Shown here one piece after another: positions 53,259-61,806 of a stretch of DNA of 61,806 bases. Below the pieces are notes generated by a model. The model made no database searches. It was not told the origin of the DNA and worked only from the letters and a program-made list of their open reading frames with translations. This stretch comes from Desulfobacteraceae bacterium. Its GTDB lineage: Bacteria; Desulfobacterota; Desulfobacteria; Desulfobacterales; Desulfococcaceae. The stretch is taken from assembly GCA_011390755.1 (NCBI GenBank), contig JAABRU010000014.1, positions 1 to 61,806 on the forward strand. The letters run 5' to 3'. The stretch's first letter is position 1, and every line of letters starts with the position of its first letter. A program made the position numbers and the translations under genes.

Positions 53259-55073
53259 TTGCAAAATTTCATTCCCGAAAATACAATCTCAGACATTCAG
53301 AATGCTGCGGATATTGTGGATGTGATATCCGATGCGGTAATGCTGAAAAAAAGCGGCAGGGATTTTCTGGGACTTTGCCCGTTTCATTCGGAAAAAACAC
53401 CCTCTTTCAGTGTCAGCCCGGAAAAACAGATTTTCTACTGCTTCGGATGCGGTACAGGCGGGAATGTTTTCAATTTTCTGATGAAATATGAAAATATATC
53501 TTTCCCCGAAGCCGCCGGAATACTGGCCGGTCGCTACGGTATTGATATTCCTGCCACCAACATCAGTCCCGAGCAGAAAAAACATCTGAATGAGAGGGAA
53601 GAGATATATGATATCAACAGACAAACCCTGCAGTTTTTCCGCAGCAGTCTGCTGAAGGATCCGGCAGGAAATCATGCCCGCAGCTATCTGGAACAGCGCG
53701 GCATTACAGCGGAAATATCGGAAGACTTCCAGCTGGGATATGCCCTCCCGTCATGGGACGGCCTTCTCCGGTATTTTTCTGCCCGCAGCATCAGTCCCGG
53801 TCTTTTGGAAAAGGCCGGTCTGGTGATTCCCCGGAAAAAAGGCAGCGGATACTATGACCGCTTCCGGGATCGCATCATTTTTCCCATCCGGGATGAGCGG
53901 AACCGTGTGGTCGCCTTTGCCGGTCGGGTGATGGATGATTCTCTGCCCAAATATCTCAATTCGCCGGAAACCCCTGTTTTTAGCAAAAGCCGCATTTTAT
54001 ACGGGCTTTCCGCTGCCCGGCAGGCTGCCCGTGAACAGGGGGAGCTTTATATTACAGAAGGATATTTTGATGTCATTTCCCTGCACCGGCAGGGTATCCG
54101 CAACAGTGCGGCCACCATGGGAACAAACCTGAGCGGAGAGCATCTGAAAGTGCTGAAAGGCTGCACGTCCAGAATTATCCTGGTATTTGACTCGGATCAG
54201 GCCGGTCTCCGGGCCGCGGGCCGGAGTATACCGCTGTTCCGCCAAAACAATACAGATGCCCGTATTCTTGTGCTGCCGGACGGGGATGATCCTGATTCCT
54301 TTGTCTGTAAATCCGGGCCTGATGCGTTTTTGAAACATGCTGAAAAAGCACAGACAATAATGCAGTTTCTCATGGAAGAGGCCGTTCGGAAACACGGACT
54401 CTCCGTGGAAGGAAAAGTGGGGATCATTGAAGAAATGCAGGGCCCGCTGGCAGAGATCACGGATCCGCTGGCGGCCTCCCTTTATGTACGGGAGCTGGCC
54501 GAACGTATCGGTGCGGACGAGGCCGTGGTCCGGGAAAAACTGAGGAGTACAAAGCCCCGCCCGGGCACTTCCCCCGGTCCGTCCCATCCCCGGCCCCCGC
54601 AGGATGCCCCGGCCCGTCCGGCAAATTTCCGGATAGAGCGGAAAATCATTGCAATGATGCTGCAGTTCCCTGAAATCATATCTGAAATAGAAGAAAAAAA
54701 TCTTCTCGGGCAGTTTGAAAGTCCCGACCTCCGTATGGCCGGGGAAATAATACTGTCCGTGCAGCAGAATGCCGGAAATGCCCGTGCAGATGCTTCCCCG
54801 GCAAAGCAGGAAAACAGCATATCCGGAATCATGCACCGGATTCAGGACAAAGAAACCCGCCGGATGATTGCTTCTCTGGCCATGGAAGAGGAACTCTGGA
54901 ACCGGGAAGGATGCCGCAGTCTGCTGGCCCAGTTCGAGCGGGGGAAAAAATCCCGCACACCGGCACTTCTGCAGGAAATTGAGAAAGCCAGAAAAGAGAA
55001 TAATCAGGCATTACTCACAGAATTATTACATAAAAAACAAAATCAGGCCAGAGAACGGTTGGCAACAACCTGA
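53259..55073 (+). CDS. dnaG: DNA primase
   Basis: This 604-residue primase synthesises RNA primers at the replication fork. It has an N-terminal zinc finger ([11 protein letters not shown] and CFGCGTGG), the RNA-polymerase and TOPRIM core ([27 protein letters not shown]) and a C-terminal helicase-binding region. I start at the TTG at 53259, preceded by GGAGG, because the reading frame open further upstream has no conserved residues. rpoD follows after 22 bases, the usual macromolecular-synthesis operon pair; rpsU is absent. Confidence 0.95.
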   Translation: MQNFIPENTISDIQNAADIVDVISDAVMLKKSGRDFLGLCPFHSEKTPSFSVSPEKQIFYCFGCGTGGNVFNFLMKYENISFPEAAGILAGRYGIDIPATNISPEQKKHLNEREEIYDINRQTLQFFRSSLLKDPAGNHARSYLEQRGITAEISEDFQLGYALPSWDGLLRYFSARSISPGLLEKAGLVIPRKKGSGYYDRFRDRIIFPIRDERNRVVAFAGRVMDDSLPKYLNSPETPVFSKSRILYGLSAARQAAREQGELYITEGYFDVISLHRQGIRNSAATMGTNLSGEHLKVLKGCTSRIILVFDSDQAGLRAAGRSIPLFRQNNTDARILVLPDGDDPDSFVCKSGPDAFLKHAEKAQTIMQFLMEEAVRKHGLSVEGKVGIIEEMQGPLAEITDPLAASLYVRELAERIGADEAVVREKLRSTKPRPGTSPGPSHPRPPQDAPARPANFRIERKIIAMMLQFPEIISEIEEKNLLGQFESPDLRMAGEIILSVQQNAGNARADASPAKQENSISGIMHRIQDKETRRMIASLAMEEELWNREGCRSLLAQFERGKKSRTPALLQEIEKARKENNQALLTELLHKKQNQARERLATT

Positions 55074-55095
55074 TTTTGGCAGGAGGCGATACCGT

Positions 55096-56859
55096 ATGGC
55101 AAGGAATTCCGCTGAAAACGATAACAAATCAGATAAAAAAGCCAGAAAACTGGCTTTGAAAGAGCTCATTCTGAAAGGGAAAGAACAGGGGTTTCTGACC
55201 TATGATGAAATCAACGGGGTGCTTCCGGACGAAGCCCTGAGTCCGGAAAGACTGGATGAAACCCTTATTCTTTTTGATGATCTGGATATTGAGATCGTGG
55301 ATGAAAGCAAGCAGAAAAAACCCCGGCCCAGAAAGAAAACAGATAAAAAAAACCGGGAGGAAATACCGGTTCCGGATTTCGGCACCGTGACCGATCCGGT
55401 AAAAATGTACCTGCGGGAAATGGGCATGGTGACATTGCTGAGCCGGGAAGAAGAAGTGGAAATTGCCAAAAAAATCGAATCCGGAGAACAGGAAGTACTG
55501 CGGGCTTTGCTGGACACCACCACCGGTGTGGAATGTATCCTGGGTTTGGGCGGACATATTGAAGAAGGGTCCCTTCGTCCCAAGCATGTGCTCAGAGATC
55601 TGGATGAAGGGGACACCTTTGTGGATGAAAAGGTGCAGATCGAAAATTTTTTAAGAACCATCCGTGCCATCAAGGCACTGTATGAAGAAAATGAACAGTA
55701 CAGAATTCAGCTTTTTACAGAAAACCGGGACCCGGATGCCCAGCGCCGGATCCGGCGGAATATCAACCGGCGGAACAGCAAAATTTTTGAACATCTCAAA
55801 GACTGGCGTCTGGAGGGCGGGGTAATTGACAAGATAGAAAAAATTATCCGCAAGCAGATTGACTGGTTTGAATCCATGAACAGGGCCCTGTTTGAATATG
55901 CGGAAACCCTGGGCGTATCGGTTACTGAACTCCGTAGCCATCTGATCATGGAAGAGGATTTTCTGGCCTGGGGCAGCGATGTCTGCAAACTGACACCTGA
56001 AGATCTCTGTATTGTTTTCCGCCAGGGCCGGGAGGTACAGGAAAAGATTGATGCACGGGAGAAAGCCATCAAATCCAACTGCCGGAATCTGAAACGGACC
56101 ATGACCGGAGTGGAAGAAGGGCGTCAGCGGGCCAAAGATGCCAAAAGCGAACTTATCAAAGCCAACCTGCGTCTGGTGGTCAGCATTGCCAAAAAATACA
56201 CCAACCGGGGACTGCAGTTTTTGGATCTGATCCAGGAAGGCAATATCGGTCTGATGAAGGCCGTGGATAAATTTGAATACCGGCGGGGATATAAATTCAG
56301 CACATATGCCACCTGGTGGATCCGTCAGGCCATTACCCGCGCAATAGCGGATCAGGCCAGAACCATCCGGATTCCTGTACATATGATTGAAACCATCAAC
56401 AAACTGATCCGTACCTCCCGCTATCTGGTGCAGGAACTGGGGCGGGAACCCAGCCCCGAGGAAATCGCGGAAAAAATGGAAATTTCTCTGGACAAGGTGC
56501 GGAAAGTCCTGAAAATCGCACGGGAACCCATTTCCCTGGAAACCCCCATCGGCGAGGAAGAGGACAGCCATCTTGGCGATTTTATCGAAGACAAAAAGTT
56601 TATGCTGCCTTCGGATGCAGCGGTCAGTCTCAATCTGGCGGAACAGACCCGTAAGGTGCTGGCCACCCTGACCCCGCGGGAGGAAAAAGTGCTGCGGATG
56701 CGTTTCGGTATCGGGGAAAAGGCAGACCATACACTGGAGGAAGTCGGTCAGGATTTCGCCGTAACCCGTGAGCGGATTCGTCAGATTGAAGCTAAAGCCC
56801 TGCGGAAACTCCGGCATCCCACCCGCAGCCGGAAACTGAAGAGTTTTATTGATTACTGA
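55096..56859 (+). CDS. rpoD: RNA polymerase primary sigma factor RpoD
   Basis: This 587-residue sigma70 factor has region 1.1 ([20 protein letters not shown]), region 1.2 ([20 protein letters not shown]), a large non-conserved region, and region 2 ([60 protein letters not shown]). Region 3 is [10 protein letters not shown] and region 4 has the helix-turn-helix [20 protein letters not shown]. The ATG at 55096 follows AGGAGG. It is the housekeeping sigma factor and supports an intact core chromosome here. Confidence 0.97.
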   Translation: MARNSAENDNKSDKKARKLALKELILKGKEQGFLTYDEINGVLPDEALSPERLDETLILFDDLDIEIVDESKQKKPRPRKKTDKKNREEIPVPDFGTVTDPVKMYLREMGMVTLLSREEEVEIAKKIESGEQEVLRALLDTTTGVECILGLGGHIEEGSLRPKHVLRDLDEGDTFVDEKVQIENFLRTIRAIKALYEENEQYRIQLFTENRDPDAQRRIRRNINRRNSKIFEHLKDWRLEGGVIDKIEKIIRKQIDWFESMNRALFEYAETLGVSVTELRSHLIMEEDFLAWGSDVCKLTPEDLCIVFRQGREVQEKIDAREKAIKSNCRNLKRTMTGVEEGRQRAKDAKSELIKANLRLVVSIAKKYTNRGLQFLDLIQEGNIGLMKAVDKFEYRRGYKFSTYATWWIRQAITRAIADQARTIRIPVHMIETINKLIRTSRYLVQELGREPSPEEIAEKMEISLDKVRKVLKIAREPISLETPIGEEEDSHLGDFIEDKKFMLPSDAAVSLNLAEQTRKVLATLTPREEKVLRMRFGIGEKADHTLEEVGQDFAVTRERIRQIEAKALRKLRHPTRSRKLKSFIDY

Positions 56860-57038
56860 TGCCCGGGTGATTTGGCTTTGGCCGCCCGCCGAGTCTTTGC
56901 GGACCTGATGCTGCCCGATACACCCCGCAATATTTTTTTACGGAAAAGGCATTGTGCTTGACAAACCCCGGGCAGGAATGCTAAAGTATGCAATTATGAT
57001 TTTCGGGAATATCCGGATTTTTGCAGAACAGTCTGAAC

Positions 57039-57111
57039 GGGCCCATAGCTCAGCTGGAAGAGCCACCGGCTCATAACCGGTAGGTCCCTGGTTCGAACCC
57101 AGGTGGGCCCA
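57039..57111 (+). tRNA. tRNA-Met, anticodon CAT
   Basis: The acceptor stem GGGCCCA pairs with TGGGCCC. The anticodon stem ACCGG/CCGGT carries loop CTCATAA with CAT at 57072-57074, and the T arm is CCTGG-TTCGAAC-CCAGG. CCA is not encoded. It lacks the initiator GGG/CCC anticodon-stem run, so it is elongator Met or the lysidine-modified Ile2. The body cannot separate these two by eye. A promoter-like TTGACA...TAAAGT pair sits at 56958-56987. Confidence 0.9.
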
Positions 57112-57125
57112 TCTGATATCGGGGC

Positions 57126-57160
57126 AAAGGCGTGGTGAAATTTCACATCACGCCTTTTTT
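57126..57160 (+). terminator. Intrinsic terminator after tRNA-Met
   Basis: AAAGGCGTG (57126-57134) pairs with CACGCCTTT (57149-57157) across a loop that includes GTGAAATTTCAC, and a T-run follows. It lies 15 bases after the tRNA and ends its transcript. Confidence 0.85.
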
Positions 57161-57323
57161 ATTCATCAGACGGTTTTTCCGTAAAATCAGCTGAGAGTGA
57201 GCAAAATGATGCAGAAAGTCATCCGGCGGATTTCCCGGATCCGTTTTTCGTGAAAGCCGGAATCCGGTTATCTGCACTGTTTTGCTTATACCCAAATCAT
57301 TTCAGCAGCAGGGGAGGATCATC

Positions 57324-58442
57324 ATGACCGTCAGCATTTCAGATATCTCGGCAATAATGGAGGAAATCGCACCGGCCCGACTTGCAGAAGACTGGGATAA
57401 TGTCGGACTGCAGATCGGACAGAAAGACTGGCCGGTGCAGAAAATCCTTGTTGCACTGGACCCCCTGCCGGAAGTTGTCCGTCTGGCCTGCCGGGAAAAT
57501 ACCGATTTGCTCATCACCCACCATCCCCTCATATTCAAAGCATTAAAATCCATAGATTTTTCCACTCCGTCCGGCAAAATTATCCAAATGGCCGCAACAC
57601 AGCGGATGGGCATATTTGCCGCGCACAGCAACCTGGACAGCGTCCGGAACGGTATTAATGATATTCTGGCGGAACGCATCGGTCTCAAACAACTCCGGGT
57701 TCTGGGTAAGGATTTGCCGGAAGATCTGCTGAAACTGGCTGTGTTTGTTCCCGCGGAATATGAGCATCAATTTCTCAATGCCCTGTTTGAAACCCCGGCC
57801 GGTCAGATAGGTTCCTACTCCTGCTGCTCTTTCCGTTATCCGGGAACCGGCACTTACAGACCGGGGACTGACTCCCGGCCTTTTTCCGGAAAAAGCGGCC
57901 AAATCTCTCACACGGATGAAATCCGTATCGAAGCTGTGCTCCGGCCGGAAGATGTGAAAAAGACAGTGGCGCATCTTTGCAAGAATCATCCTTATGAAAT
58001 AATGGCATACGATCTTTTTCCCTTACGCCCGCAGGAAAGCGGTGAGGGGATCGGCCGCATCGGATGTCTGGAAAAAGAATGCGGCCTCAGAGAATTTGCC
58101 CAACAACTCAAAAATATTTTCCGGCTGCCGTTTGTGAAATACAGCGGCAGAGCGGATTTGAACATAAAAAAAGCCGCTCTCTGCTCCGGAAGCGGGTCCG
58201 GACTGCTGCCTGCTTTTTTTTCTTCAGATGCCCAGGTCTACATCAGCGGAGATCTGCGTTATCATGATGCACGGGATGCCGAAGCCGCAGACCGGGGACT
58301 CATTGATATCGGACATTTTGCTTCAGAACATCTGATTGCGCAGGTGCTGGCGGATCGTCTGGAAAAAATACTGGCAGAGAGAAATATGCCGGTACAGGTG
58401 CGGGCATGTTCCGCAGAAAATGATCCCTATCAATATTTATAA
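57324..58442 (+). CDS. NIF3-family dinuclear metal protein
   Basis: This 372-residue NIF3/DUF34 protein has LAEDWDNVGLQIGQ at its start, the metal-ligand LLITHHPLIF and AHSNLDSVRNGIND in the first half, and GDLRYHDARDAEA and GHFASEHLIAQVL at the end. An inserted PII-like domain (about residues 135-250) matches the long form of this family. Roles are proposed in metal handling or as a GTP cyclohydrolase-like enzyme, but function is not settled. The ATG at 57324 follows GGGGAGG. It is 21 bases ahead of the zinc-ribbon gene. Confidence 0.92.
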   Translation: MTVSISDISAIMEEIAPARLAEDWDNVGLQIGQKDWPVQKILVALDPLPEVVRLACRENTDLLITHHPLIFKALKSIDFSTPSGKIIQMAATQRMGIFAAHSNLDSVRNGINDILAERIGLKQLRVLGKDLPEDLLKLAVFVPAEYEHQFLNALFETPAGQIGSYSCCSFRYPGTGTYRPGTDSRPFSGKSGQISHTDEIRIEAVLRPEDVKKTVAHLCKNHPYEIMAYDLFPLRPQESGEGIGRIGCLEKECGLREFAQQLKNIFRLPFVKYSGRADLNIKKAALCSGSGSGLLPAFFSSDAQVYISGDLRYHDARDAEAADRGLIDIGHFASEHLIAQVLADRLEKILAERNMPVQVRACSAENDPYQYL

Positions 58443-58462
58443 AATGATGTCAGGATGAATAT

Positions 58463-59179
58463 ATGAAAGCGCAGATTGAAACCCTGGTGCGGCTGCAGCA
58501 GGTTGAAACAGAAATCGGGCAGGTGCAGGCCGCGCTGGATGAAGTTGCGGATAAAATCCGCATACGGGAAGAAGAACTGCAGCAGCAGGAAGAAGGTTTT
58601 GCCAAAGAATCGGAGTCCCTGGAAGCATTGAAAAAGCAGTACCGGGATATGGACAGGGATCTGAAAAATGATCAGGACAGTATCCAAAAAAGCAGATCCC
58701 GGCTCAATACGATCAAAACCAATAAGGAATACCAGGCCCTGTTGCGGGGAATAGACGATCTGAAAAAGAAAAACAGTCAGATGGAAGATGAAATGCTGGG
58801 ATTTTTGGATCAGATCGAAGAAGCGGAAAAACAGATTGCTGCCAGCAAAGAAGAACTGGAAAAAGAAAGGCGGAAAACGGCCCGTGAAATTAAAGAAATC
58901 CGGAAAGGAAATACAGAAGGAATCGCAAAACTGCAGGAACTGAAGAAGCGGAAAGAATCGGTTTCCGTACAGGTTCCTCCGGATCTGATGGAAAAATTCA
59001 TGATGATCCGCAAACGCTTCGGAAATCCCGTGATTGTGCCGGTGCGCGGAATTGTGTGCGAAGGCTGCAATATGAATATTCCGCCGCAGATGCGCAATGA
59101 ACTCAAGCGATATGAAAGTCTTAAATTCTGTCCCTTCTGCAACCGTATTATTTACTGGGTGCAATCCGAAAAGGAGTAA
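58463..59179 (+). CDS. Coiled-coil zinc-ribbon protein
   Basis: This 238-residue protein has a long coiled coil (about residues 10-160, rich in E, K and L) and a C-terminal C4 zinc ribbon: VCEGCNM near residue 202 and KFCPFCNRI near residue 224. This layout matches the CT398 family that often lies beside NIF3 genes, as it does here. CT398 has been tied to flagellar or transcription-related partners; the role in this organism is unknown. Confidence 0.88.
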   Translation: MKAQIETLVRLQQVETEIGQVQAALDEVADKIRIREEELQQQEEGFAKESESLEALKKQYRDMDRDLKNDQDSIQKSRSRLNTIKTNKEYQALLRGIDDLKKKNSQMEDEMLGFLDQIEEAEKQIAASKEELEKERRKTAREIKEIRKGNTEGIAKLQELKKRKESVSVQVPPDLMEKFMMIRKRFGNPVIVPVRGIVCEGCNMNIPPQMRNELKRYESLKFCPFCNRIIYWVQSEKE

Positions 59180-59181
59180 AA

Positions 59182-59653
<472 letters not shown>

Positions 59654-59823
59654 TTTACTCCTTTTCCATATCCTGGATTCCCGATCCCTATTCGGCCTTC
59701 CGGATAATTCCAGAATAAAAAATGCAGGTGGGTCAAAACGGTTGAAAAGTTCCCTCTCTCCGCCGGAGATGCAGAAGCTTTCAGCAGTTTGCTCCTGCAC
59801 GTTTCGGGGAAAAAACGGATATT

Positions 59824-61503
59824 TTATTTTTGCGGGATTCCCTGATTCCGGTTTTTTTCAGTCAGGTTCCGGATTTCATCCAGGGGAAGGGGCCGGAACT
59901 TTCCGACACCCGGAGGAAAAACAATACCCTGCTGCCGAAGCCGGCTGACACGGATAAGCACTGCCGCTCCCATGAGCAGATTCATGGCAACTGTTACCGT
60001 CATACGGTTTTCGGTTTTTTCCAGAAAAGAACCTTTTACCCATTCATTAAACGCGCCCATTGCCGGGCCGCACCATATCTGATAATCAAAACGGCGGACA
60101 GGATCTCCGCTGACGGCCCAGCGGGAAGACTGCCCCAGATAAGAACGGAAAACCAGTGCCATCTTGTGTTTGGGATCATGTTCGGCCCGCACATTCTGGC
60201 GGGGATCCCGCTGCGCAAAAAAAGCCCGGGTTTCTTCCCATGCTTTTTCAAAACTGCAGCGCAGAAAATCCTTTTCCAGCATCTTCCGCTGTTCCGGAGG
60301 AATATCCTCATACGAAGCGTAGCGGTTGTATATATCGTAAAGTTTGGCGGCCCGCATGGGAAACATGGTGCCGCGTTTTAAGACCTGCACTTTGACCCCC
60401 ATTTCAAACATATCCGCGGCCGGGGCCATAATAATATCGGCCTGCCGGGTTTCGGCCAGCATCTGCCGCACAGTTTCGGATGTCCCGGCTTCAATACAGG
60501 CCTGATTTACAGATCCCGTAAGCACAAAATCCGCTCCCATTGCAAAAGCCGCTGCTGCGGACTCCGGTGTGGCAATGCCGCCGCCCAGCCCCACGCAGGG
60601 CGGCCGGGAATATCCGAATTTTTCTGTCATCCGATCCCGCAGGCTCAGCAGAGTGGGAAAAAGAGCCAGTGCGGGCCGGTTGTCGGTATGTCCGCCTGAA
60701 TCGGCTTCTGCTGTCAGGCTTTCGGCCATAGGTACAAAAGCAGCCAGCTCTGCTTCCTGTGAAGTGATCATCTTTTTTTCCAGCAGTTGCCGCAGTATCC
60801 GTTCCGGAGGCGGGGAAAAGAATTTTTCAGCCACTTCTTCTCTGGAAACTTTTGCCACCACTTTGTTGGGGCAGACAATATTTCCATGTGCATCCGGGTG
60901 AATTCCTTTGACCCGGAAATATACAAGGGGAAGCGTCAGCCCCAGATAGGCTGATGCACTCACCAGCCGGACACCCCGCCGCAGATAGAGATTCACCGTG
61001 GCAGCCTCATGATCCGGATCATTGGGACTGTGAATCAGATTGAATCCGAAGGAGATATCACCAAGATTTTTTTGCAGACGATCTATGGCCTGTGCGATGG
61101 CATCCGGACTCAGCCCGGCCGCACCGAAAAAACCGATCATCCCGGCCCTTCCTGCGGCCTCCACCATTTCAACAGATGTAATCCCGTTGGCCATGGCACC
61201 GACCACATAAGGATAACGGAGATTCAGATTTTCTTTAAACCGGGGATCACCCAAATCTTCAGGAAGCAGCGGGGGAGCATAGGCATAAAGGGGGAGGACA
61301 TTTTTTTCCGCATTTCCTTTTTCACCCAGCACTGCTTTTCCGCTCTGCACAACTGCCGGTTTTCCGTTCTGTTCTACAATATACAGAGGACGCTGAAGCC
61401 GGAGAATGGCCTGGCTCAGGGCTTCGGGAGCCTGAGCCGGGATTTCCTTTTCAGGCATCCACTGCCCTATAATCGTTTTTTTTGTTTTTTCTATGGAATG
61501 CAA
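59824..61503 (-). CDS. pfaD: PfaD-family enoyl reductase
   Basis: This 559-residue flavin TIM-barrel protein has AGMIGFFGAAGLSP, GFNLIHSPNDPDHE, RLVSASAYLGLTLPLVYFRV, CVGLGGGIATPESAAAAFAM and GADFVLTGSVNQA. PfaD is the trans-acting enoyl reductase of polyunsaturated fatty acid or related hydrocarbon synthases (Pfa/Ole type). No PfaA, PfaB or PfaC genes lie in the window; they may be beyond the right edge. The start is a TTG with AGGAAG ahead. Confidence 0.93.
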   Translation of the reverse strand: MHSIEKTKKTIIGQWMPEKEIPAQAPEALSQAILRLQRPLYIVEQNGKPAVVQSGKAVLGEKGNAEKNVLPLYAYAPPLLPEDLGDPRFKENLNLRYPYVVGAMANGITSVEMVEAAGRAGMIGFFGAAGLSPDAIAQAIDRLQKNLGDISFGFNLIHSPNDPDHEAATVNLYLRRGVRLVSASAYLGLTLPLVYFRVKGIHPDAHGNIVCPNKVVAKVSREEVAEKFFSPPPERILRQLLEKKMITSQEAELAAFVPMAESLTAEADSGGHTDNRPALALFPTLLSLRDRMTEKFGYSRPPCVGLGGGIATPESAAAAFAMGADFVLTGSVNQACIEAGTSETVRQMLAETRQADIIMAPAADMFEMGVKVQVLKRGTMFPMRAAKLYDIYNRYASYEDIPPEQRKMLEKDFLRCSFEKAWEETRAFFAQRDPRQNVRAEHDPKHKMALVFRSYLGQSSRWAVSGDPVRRFDYQIWCGPAMGAFNEWVKGSFLEKTENRMTVTVAMNLLMGAAVLIRVSRLRQQGIVFPPGVGKFRPLPLDEIRNLTEKNRNQGIPQK

Positions 61504-61806
61504 TTTTTTATCTTCCTGATATTGTGATTGAATTACTATTTTTCTTCTGCTTTAGCACAATAAACCCGCATATCAGTTACAGTCTTTAAGATATTGATTT
61601 TGGAGTTCTGTGTAGTTGGGGTGAGGAACGAACACCAACATATTCAAAGCGTTGGCTTCATTTCGTTCACTCCGGCTTACCCTAAAAATATTATCTGAAA
61701 ACCTATCCTGAATTATTCATAAATCAGTTTTTTGCAGCAAATACAGAAAGACACAAAAAACTGAGTTTTGAAGCCGTATTTTCGTATAGCAAATTAATCA
61801 GTAACT
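61504..61806. other. Right-edge intergenic stretch
   Basis: No gene was found. Around 61611-61685 a GTTGGGGTGAGGAACGAACA block and its later partly inverted form look like a common dispersed palindromic repeat, though diverged. A promoter for pfaD would lie here on the minus strand but was not identified. Confidence 0.4.

Noticed and set aside
57039..57111. Calling this tRNA an initiator tRNA-Met
   Set aside because: The anticodon stem lacks the three G-C pairs typical of initiators, and the first base pair G-C is intact.

Overview
The window looks like a chromosome segment of an anaerobic Desulfobacterota (deltaproteobacterial) bacterium, probably a sulfate reducer. The signs are a three-part anaerobic glycerol-3-phosphate dehydrogenase whose membrane partner is Hdr-like (CCG and 4Fe-4S proteins), a futalosine-type menaquinone gene, a PfaD-family enoyl reductase, a class I c-di-GMP riboswitch and a dnaG-rpoD operon. 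The intergenic DNA is packed with small palindromic and MITE-like repeats. The lineage is inferred from gene content and was not tested by search.

Layout. 1-1850: an HNH nuclease gene, possibly on a decayed integron-type cassette, then a HicAB toxin-antitoxin pair. 1857-10739: a glycerol-3-phosphate block with glpR and glpS on the minus strand, then glpA, glpB, a second HicAB pair, a membrane cytochrome/4Fe-4S protein and an HdrB-like CCG protein on the plus strand. 10740-33671: a roughly 23-kb island holding one minus-strand operon of 16 tightly coupled genes, flanked by a second, diverged copy of the 3' end of the HdrB-like gene. 34090-36750: a c-di-GMP-I riboswitch with terminator ahead of a DUF389 membrane protein, then rpe and aroQ. 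37075-42882: an RND efflux tripartite operon. 43393-50324: HMG-CoA lyase, two small membrane proteins, a fused MqnE-MqnC radical SAM protein and a YcaO-TPR protein. 50675-61503: tRNA-Ala(CGC), a lipoprotein, hisA, dnaG, rpoD, tRNA-Met(CAT), a NIF3-family gene, a zinc-ribbon coiled-coil gene, the RNase P RNA and pfaD.

The island is the most interesting part. Read from its promoter at 33470-33498, the operon encodes a catalytically broken HsdM paralogue, a first HsdS, a small winged-helix-like protein, an apparently active HsdM, a second HsdS, a DUF1016 PD-(D/E)xK nuclease, an AAA ATPase plus DUF4435-type TOPRIM pair resembling PARIS, two proteins of unknown family (415 and 388 aa), a 1354-aa P-loop ATPase, a 295-aa unknown protein, a NurA-like protein, a HerA-type ATPase, a 205-aa possible nuclease-fold protein, and a Ser/Thr kinase with TPRs. 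No HsdR is present. Nearly every junction is an ATGA- or TAATG-type overlap, so the genes are probably co-expressed as one system. The inferred role is methylation-guided anti-phage defence, in which DNA modification marks self and the HerA/NurA-like, DUF1016 and TOPRIM modules act as effectors. It may be related to published methylation-associated multi-gene systems such as MADS or Pgl/BREX. I could not run the comparison, and I see no PglZ, BrxL, or DISARM drmA/drmB-type gene.

The glycerol block probably oxidises glycerol-3-phosphate to DHAP and passes electrons through the Hdr-like membrane module to menaquinone, with GlpR as the likely repressor. The only glycerol ABC transporter component in the window is the GlpS ATPase.
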